DNA of 64,000 nt from Hyalella azteca (Eukaryota > Arthropoda > Malacostraca > Amphipoda > Hyalellidae): NCBI RefSeq assembly GCF_000764305.2, contig NW_025943659.1, positions 1 through 64,000 on the forward strand. The letters run 5' to 3'. Positions 58,032 through 64,000 of this stretch are shown here, piece by piece; positions within the stretch are counted from its first letter, which is position 1; each line of letters starts with the position of its first letter. Under the pieces are notes generated by a model. It was not told the DNA's origin, made no database searches, and was given only the letters and a program-made list of their open reading frames with translations. The position numbers and the translations under genes were made by a program.

Positions 58032-59950
58032 GACTCCTGCGTTTGGTATTTTTTTTATCCGAGACGAGACGAGACAACAGGCTCTGTCCCGGTTCGCAAT
58101 AAAAACCGGGACAATTTTCAGCCCTCCGTAGAAATTCCGGGATGATACCGCGTCGAGACGAGACATCCCGGTTAAAATAGGTACCTTAAAATTTCCCGGA
58201 TTTTTTGCCATTTAACGAGACATAACGAGACTAATCAATTATTGATGTGGTGTAAACTTTGGCTTACCATCATGCATTTATACAGAGCTGTGCAGCGCTA
58301 CTTTGAAATGTAGCGGCCGCTACCGCTACATACTCTAAATGTAGTGGGCGCTACCGCTACAATTGCTTTAATGTAGCGCCGCTACCGCTACCGAAAATGT
58401 AGCGGCCTCTACATGTAGCGCGCTACTGCCCACCTCTGGCCAACAACTAAAATGTTGACACTAGTAACAGGCTGAGGCTGACAACATTACACCGGAATCT
58501 TTCGTACAGTTTTATTCTGTAATTTATATTACGTATGTATCATGCTGGTTTTTCAATAATACTTAATACTATTAAGTAAAATCTAAAGGCTTAATCTATA
58601 AATGTAGCGGTAGCGCTGTAGCGGTAAAACCTCGTATCGCTACTTAAATATGTAGCGGGCGCTACCGCTACTGCTACATTTAGCTACAATTGCTTAAATG
58701 TAGCGCCGCTACTGAAAATGTAGCGGCCGCTACATGTAGCGCGCTACTGCCCACCTTTGCATTTACAATATATAATAACTTGAGACGTATCCTTTTACTA
58801 TTCTGATTGGAGCTCGGCAATTGAAATGATTTTTGCTACGAGTACATGTTGTGGTTTAATATGGTACTTAATCTTGACAGGCAAATAAAATGGAAAAACA
58901 CGTTTTTTTTCAAAAATTATGTTCTATGATGGTTTGGAGAAGGCCATACTAGCTGTAACTGGTGACATCGGCTGACTGGACAGACTTTGATCTGCCTCCA
59001 GCTCAATCACAGAATCAGATTCATCGATCTTGCCTTAAGCAATCTCCTTCCACAAAAAAGTTTGGAAAGAAATATCAACAACATTTTAAAATACAACAAA
59101 ATTTAAGTTGGAAAAAATATAATAGTTTGATCTTCAAACAAGAACTCGAAATATCCACGTGTATCCTTTCGAAATAACGTTAAACAAGCCCAAGTGTTTT
59201 ATAACAAAACAGGAAACTGCGCAATTGTGATGATTTCCTGGAGGCGTAGCACAAAATTTGACTAAAGGCATAGATAATCTAATACTAGTTTTAGTATTAT
59301 TAGGAATATCTTACCAGGACTCCACTCCACTGTCTACTAATTGGCCGACTAATCTAGACACTGCGTCCCTACTCCCTATGCGCTCCACGGCGCCTGAACT
59401 CGTTCCGAACGCGTAATAAACTCGATTTATATTCGTACGGTTCCCATAAGTGCCATCGAAGCCTTAGTTAAGACTTAAGAGTAACATTTTTGACTCAATA
59501 CTCAGCCATGCATACATCGACAGGTTTTGCGGTGTTTGTCGGACAACTAATTAACTGCTTTGTCAGTTAGTCGGACAAATTTTGCTAAATCTGCAATTAA
59601 CTCAATTTAACTGGTAACTGTCTATGGCCCTATTAGTAATAAAGGGCTAACTTGTCATTCTTCAACCCATGTTTTCGAAATGATTCGTATCGTAATCGAA
59701 AAACTTGTTTTGTCTTAAATAATTAAGACAAATCTCGTCTCGTCTCGTTTCAAATCTGTCTGTCTCGTCCCGGTTCATAATTTACCGGGACACAAGTTTT
59801 AAAGTCCGGGACAGAAGTCTTGTCTCGGTTCATACGTTTATTCCGGGACAAATTTTACCCTCTGTCCCGTTATTTTTTTCCTGGAATTTTCTCGTCTCGT
59901 TTCGTCTGCCCCGGTTCATTTCGAGAAAATTATTTCGAGACGCAGGAGTC
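58032..59950. mobile_element. TA-flanked TIR element (TIR GACTCCTGCGT)
   Basis: GACTCCTGCGT at 58032 and ACGCAGGAGTC ending at 59950 are exact inverted repeats bordered by TA on both sides. Subterminal arms carry CGAGACGAGAC / GTCTCGTCTCG and CCCGGTTC..ACCGGGAC motifs in inverted arrangement. The interior lacks a transposase and contains a nested hAT MITE at 58283-58759. Confidence 0.8.
58283..58759. mobile_element. Nested hAT-type MITE rich in GTAGCGGCCGCTAC
   Basis: It starts CAGAGCTGTGCAG and ends CTGCCCACCTTTG, a degenerate hAT inverted repeat. The flanks CATTTATA (58275-58282) and CATTTACA (58760-58767) match at 7 of 8 bases. The palindromic TGTAGCGGCCGCTAC module is repeated, and an internal end CTGCCCACCTCTG at about 58437 suggests a duplicated segment. 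Confidence 0.8.
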
Positions 59951-62004
59951 TAAGAACATAACTAACGTGGATCTGCTCTCAGTTGGAGGAGCCGGTGCAT
60001 GGGAGGTGTGGCTCCTTTGTCCTTGGCAATAGTAGTGGAGTATAGACGAACGAGCAGGGAACGCGCTTAGCATAACATCCAGTAGGCAGTAGCCCCTTGA
60101 AGGTCTAGGTTTTGAACACTCGAGCGCTTTTTGGCATAATCGCTTTTGTTAGTATTTTGGACGTTGCAGCCTTGCAGCGCTGCTTTCATCCTCTGCCGTC
60201 CCACAGCCGCTGGCAGACAGCAGATTGTCCCATTTCCTATTTGAATTGTTCTGGAGCACAGATAATGTGCTCAGGAACACGTACGTCCATCCATCCAGTA
60301 ATCTCTGGGTGGTTTCTTGGGTGAACTCCACCCATTCTCATTGATAATGTTATCAACAAGAATAGCCTGTTTCGTCATGTAATGGGCTCTTCACCACAGC
60401 GGTATAACTTTGACCTCAGCACTTTTGCGTAGTGGGTGTTGGTGTCCTGCAGGGAGCGCTGCCGTAGCCCAAAAATTTGACTCTTAAATCAGCCCAAGAG
60501 CCAATGCCAACTCTCTACATGCAATAGAAATAGTCAGCATAACACCTATTAGTGAGGATATGCAGCTGTTCTTACTTGCCTCATCTCGCCACACCAGCTT
60601 GAAACAAGCAATGCCTCAGCCCACAAGCTGATATCTCCAAACGGATTACGCCCAATAGCTCCTACACCAATGATTTAAGCCCATACCATCACTTCTTACA
60701 AATGCCGTAAGCCACAGGGTCCGCAGACCGCACCAGATTGCCGTAAATGGGAACGGCCCCGCACCGGACTGTCGCATCACCTTACCCACTTCGCAGGCGT
60801 AAGCCCAGCCCTGACGCTCACCAGCATCTTCTTCCTCCACACTTACCCCCTTCTCTCCACCTTTCCGCGAAAGGGTTAGGTTAGGTTAGGTTTGGTTAGA
60901 ATTCTTCCGCAAGCTGGTACCGAAAGGAGGGGGAGCAAGGGGTAAGCGTGGAGGTTTAGCCTCCAGAAGAACGGACAGGCAGGGGAATAGCCTCCAGAAG
61001 AACGGACAGGCTGGAGAGGTAGCAGTGTACTGATAGCACTGTGGCGCAGGGCGTTCTTTACCGAAAGTGGTGAAGGGGCTAGGCTGCATGGAATAGAAAT
61101 ATTTTGGGGTTTAGCGTGTGGGTTACGACCATTGTTTTGGCGGCCTGCAGCTCATTGGCTCGCTGGTTTACCTCCATGAAGGGATTTAGTCCCTGTGGCT
61201 TTCAGCAAGTAATCATGTTGGCTAATTTGCTCTGCAGCATGCTTGCGCACGGGGAGAAGTATGAAAATTATGCTGGTATTGGGCAATGCTGGGCTACTTC
61301 AGTCGTCCCGTCCTGCAGTCCCCCGACCTCTTGCTACGATGGTTCCGATGCGAACATTTTTTCTCAATGGCTCCCTTGAGTGTCTTTTTGCCTTTGTTGG
61401 TGCATACTTTGAGCAGTATGATGATTAAAATTCTCTGATAATGTTAAAAGATTGCCCCGAGGCCATATGTGTATCATTCACTGCATCCAATGTGAATGGC
61501 GCTCACGGTTGGCAGCAGTACTAGAGAACACTTCTCTTGTTCGAAACGTCAGCCAACCCACTTCATCTACTATCTACCTCTTGACACTATTGCTGCTACG
61601 TGGTCACCACTCACCAGGTGGGTCATTATTACTCATTGTCGCTCCATTTACGAATCAGTGGCTTATCATTTAATTCTGCACTTTCCGATGTCAGACAACG
61701 GTACTTGAGCCATCCTAACTTCGTCAAGCACTGTATCTCTGCGGTTTACTCACATTTCTCCCAGGAATTCCTTGCAGTTTAGTTTGATAGCACGAGCAAC
61801 TGTGATGAGATGGAGTGTTTTAAGAAATTCAACTCAGCAAATTTTGCCGTAATAACAATCTTTCAAGAAATGCATACATTCTTAAAATTAGGGTACATTA
61901 CTAAATCTGCGGCTGTGAATAAAATTTTATTGAGAAAACGGTATGTACATGTCGGATAGATAAAAATGTAGAATTTTAAATCCGTTGAATCAACAAACAC
62001 ACAT
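59951..62004. other. Repeat-derived DNA without a recognised gene
   Basis: 60450-61100 is GC-richer than its surroundings, with open frames on both strands and a direct repeat of AGCCTCCAGAAGAACGGACA at about 60950 and 60988. It looks like a fragment of an unidentified mobile element. 61100-61800 has overlapping plus frames without domains. Confidence 0.4.
60874..60898 (+). repeat. Short interstitial TTAGG telomere-type repeat
   Basis: GGGTTAGGTTAGGTTAGG followed by TTTGGTTAG: three to four units of the arthropod telomere motif. Confidence 0.8.
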
Positions 62005-62247
62005 AAGAAGACATGTCGATTACGTCCGCTGCTGTCTTGAGAATACATGAACACATAATTCAAACTAGGGTTGAATGCCTTTCTTCAAGACACTCGTAGA
62101 TGATGCAATGAACTAAGAACATGGATGACATAAAACGATACTTCATTAGCCTCTTCCGCTCCACTTGACGAACACATGTGCACGGGTGGAATTTGTCAGC
62201 TGTCAGCGCAACACTCGTCGAAGGTCGGTCCAAAAGACCTCTCAGAG

Positions 62248-62254
62248 TATAAGA
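62248..62254 (+). promoter_or_regulatory. TATA box of secreted gene C
   Basis: TATAAGA with GATCAC at 62274-62279, about 26-30 bases downstream, where transcription probably starts. The arrangement is conserved in copies A and B. Confidence 0.7.
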
Positions 62255-62522
62255 AGGATGCCATCCTCACCTCGATCACAGACAATTCGTTTCTTCTCAC
62301 CTGAAGATCCTCGCAGTTTCCCACGTACTCAAGACCAGTAATGGTTCTAGTCTCTTACTCAAGCCAAAACTTATAAATGCTTAAATTTTAATTTTATGTT
62401 GAGGATGCAAGAAAACTCTGAATATATTGAATAGATACCGTTTAAGCTTTTCAGAACAGGATGATAAACATAAGAAATCCCGAGCAATGATAACAATAAT
62501 TTCTCTATTTGTGCCCTTCCAG

Positions 62523-63933
62523 ATGAAGTTTGCAGTGGCATTATTGCTCTGCGCCTTCGTGGCAGCAGCGTCAGGCCAGTACGAATGGTTCAGGGTAGTT
62601 CTTCCTCAGTATTACTCCTCCTGCAGAGACGTTAAGATTACCAGTGGACAAACCATCTCAGTCAGCAGTCAATCGCTAAAGTTAGTAAACAGCTTTTAAC
62701 ATTTTGAAGTATTATTAACTAAAGTTATCCAATTTTGCTTATCAATTATGAATTGTCAATAAGACTTCAGATCTAAGATCTAAGATTCAGTTCATAAATC
62801 GATGACAGACTAATATAAGAGATGAAATTTAATATTATTTTTTGTCGTCACTAACAATTCGTCCAGTTAACGCTCAATGAATTTGGAGATGTGCTTCTTG
62901 GCGACTTCGAAAAACGTGGAATCTATTCACGCAACTATACTGATATTACTAAGAGATTGAATTTTTAATAGGAATTCGTATTGCAGGCAAATTTATCGGT
63001 CAGAAATAACACGAAAGTAACCCTTAGTTACCAATAAGATACCAAGGACTAGTACGTTTTTTTTCAAGGACTTTAGTTGTAGGAATGACATGGAAATCTG
63101 ATGCGAAAAATTGCAGGTCGCTTCTGTTGATTAATTTCCCCTAAAATTGTGTACCTATAACGTGTCTTAATTTCAAATATTTTAACTTGCACAGGTGCGT
63201 TAGAGCTCTTTGCAACGACAATCCGGCGAATACTTTGGACATCACCTGTTCCTTCACGTATCCCTGCTTCAACAACAGAATTTTAAGGTAACCACAAAAA
63301 GTGTTGAAATATCTGCCAGTGATTTATTTGTATCTTGATGCATCAGTCTATGCCGGTAGATTTCACGCTGGACCAAGCTGATGGCATCATTGGCATGTGA
63401 CCACGGTGGCGTCAATTTTTAAATTTATTTATGGGCAAAGTCCACTCATTGTAAACTGGTCAAATTAATTTGAGTATTATATATTGTTTCAATTAAGAGT
63501 ATATATTATTTTAGTATTTAGAGCATTATGCACTCTAAAATATACGAGAGGCAAATGAAAAATATACGAGAGGCAAATGAAAATCATGGAATGGGTATGC
63601 TGAAGGAACAACTGCGTCTCGTGGAGGCACTTAAATACAAGGCAGTGATTCCTGTTTTTTATCTGAATCAGCACTTGCACCGCGAAGAAATCGCTATCAA
63701 CAACAACCAACTGGGCGAGGCTCTACTCCTTCTATTTGTTCCGTTGCTCTGTGACCTGCGTGCGTGACATACCTCCTGTAGGCGCTACAACAACCGTTGC
63801 AACAACGACTACAGTCCCGACAACAACTGAAGCCACGACAACTGAAGCCACGACAACAACTGAAGCCACGACAACAACTGAAACCACGACAACAACTGAG
63901 GAGATTATTGAACCTGTCACTAATTCTGATTGA
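62523..63933 (+). CDS. Secreted eight-cysteine, Thr-rich-tail protein, copy C
   Basis: Exons are 62523-62680, 63195-63287 and 63672-63933 (TGA), 170 residues. Residues 1-18 are a signal peptide; the predicted mature start is QYEWFR. Cysteines sit at 34, 54, 59, 71, 77, 86, 109 and 113, suggesting four disulfides. Residues 122-170 are a TTTEA/TTTTE-rich tail likely to be O-glycosylated, ending PVTNSD. Phases (2, 2) are the same as in copy A, and every Cys is conserved against it despite clear divergence, which supports a functional protein. The ATG directly follows an acceptor (GCCCTTCCAG), so the 5' UTR is split. The family is not recognised; a small extracellular or cuticle/mucus protein is possible but unproven. 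Confidence 0.9.
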
Positions 63934-64000
63934 GGAGCTGTTTGTCCACAAGGCGTTGCTGGGTTTATAAATATGGGCCATTCTCAGTACTAAAATTTAA

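Noticed and set aside
63528..63767. 79-codon plus frame (MHSKIYERQ...) and its minus-strand counterpart
   Set aside because: It overlaps exon 3 of gene C in another frame. The spliced frame preserves conserved cysteines and phase, and most of this open frame is intronic.

Overview
The window looks like nuclear DNA of an arthropod, most likely a malacostracan crustacean. This is inferred from split genes with GT-AG introns, an AT-rich background packed with transposon remnants, a short run of the arthropod telomere-type repeat TTAGG, and arthropod-like TBP and Boule proteins. No prokaryotic, organellar or viral gene was recognised. No tRNA or rRNA was recognised by eye.

Layout. 0-17 kb is a transposon graveyard. 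It holds a broken I/Jockey-type non-LTR retrotransposon, an 8-bp-TSD MITE family, a hAT-type element containing a mariner-type remnant, fold-back repeats and several TA-flanked terminal-inverted-repeat elements. 17.5-22.4 kb carries a complete six-exon gene for TATA-binding protein (+). 22.4-30 kb is mostly repeats and unannotatable intergenic or intronic DNA. 30.0-39.3 kb carries a boule/DAZ-family RNA-binding protein gene (+) with two mutually exclusive 3' ends: a short end with its own poly(A) signal, and a long end whose two large exons add 985 low-complexity residues. 39.3-48.3 kb has no recognisable gene.

48-64 kb contains three related three-exon genes for a small secreted protein that I cannot name: signal peptide, eight conserved cysteines and a Thr-rich mucin-like tail. 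Copy A (-) is complete. Copies B (-, truncated at an N) and C (+, complete) form a near-identical inverted duplication with divergent promoters. Between them lie a CR1/L2-type retrotransposon interrupted by an assembly gap, a Penelope-like element with a GIY-YIG domain in inverted duplicate, Thr-codon minisatellites, and a TA-flanked element hosting a nested hAT MITE.

The genes do not form one pathway. TBP is a general transcription factor, Boule is a germline translation regulator, and the secreted family is probably extracellular. Exon boundaries were derived by hand from splice signals, reading phase and protein similarity, with no transcript evidence.
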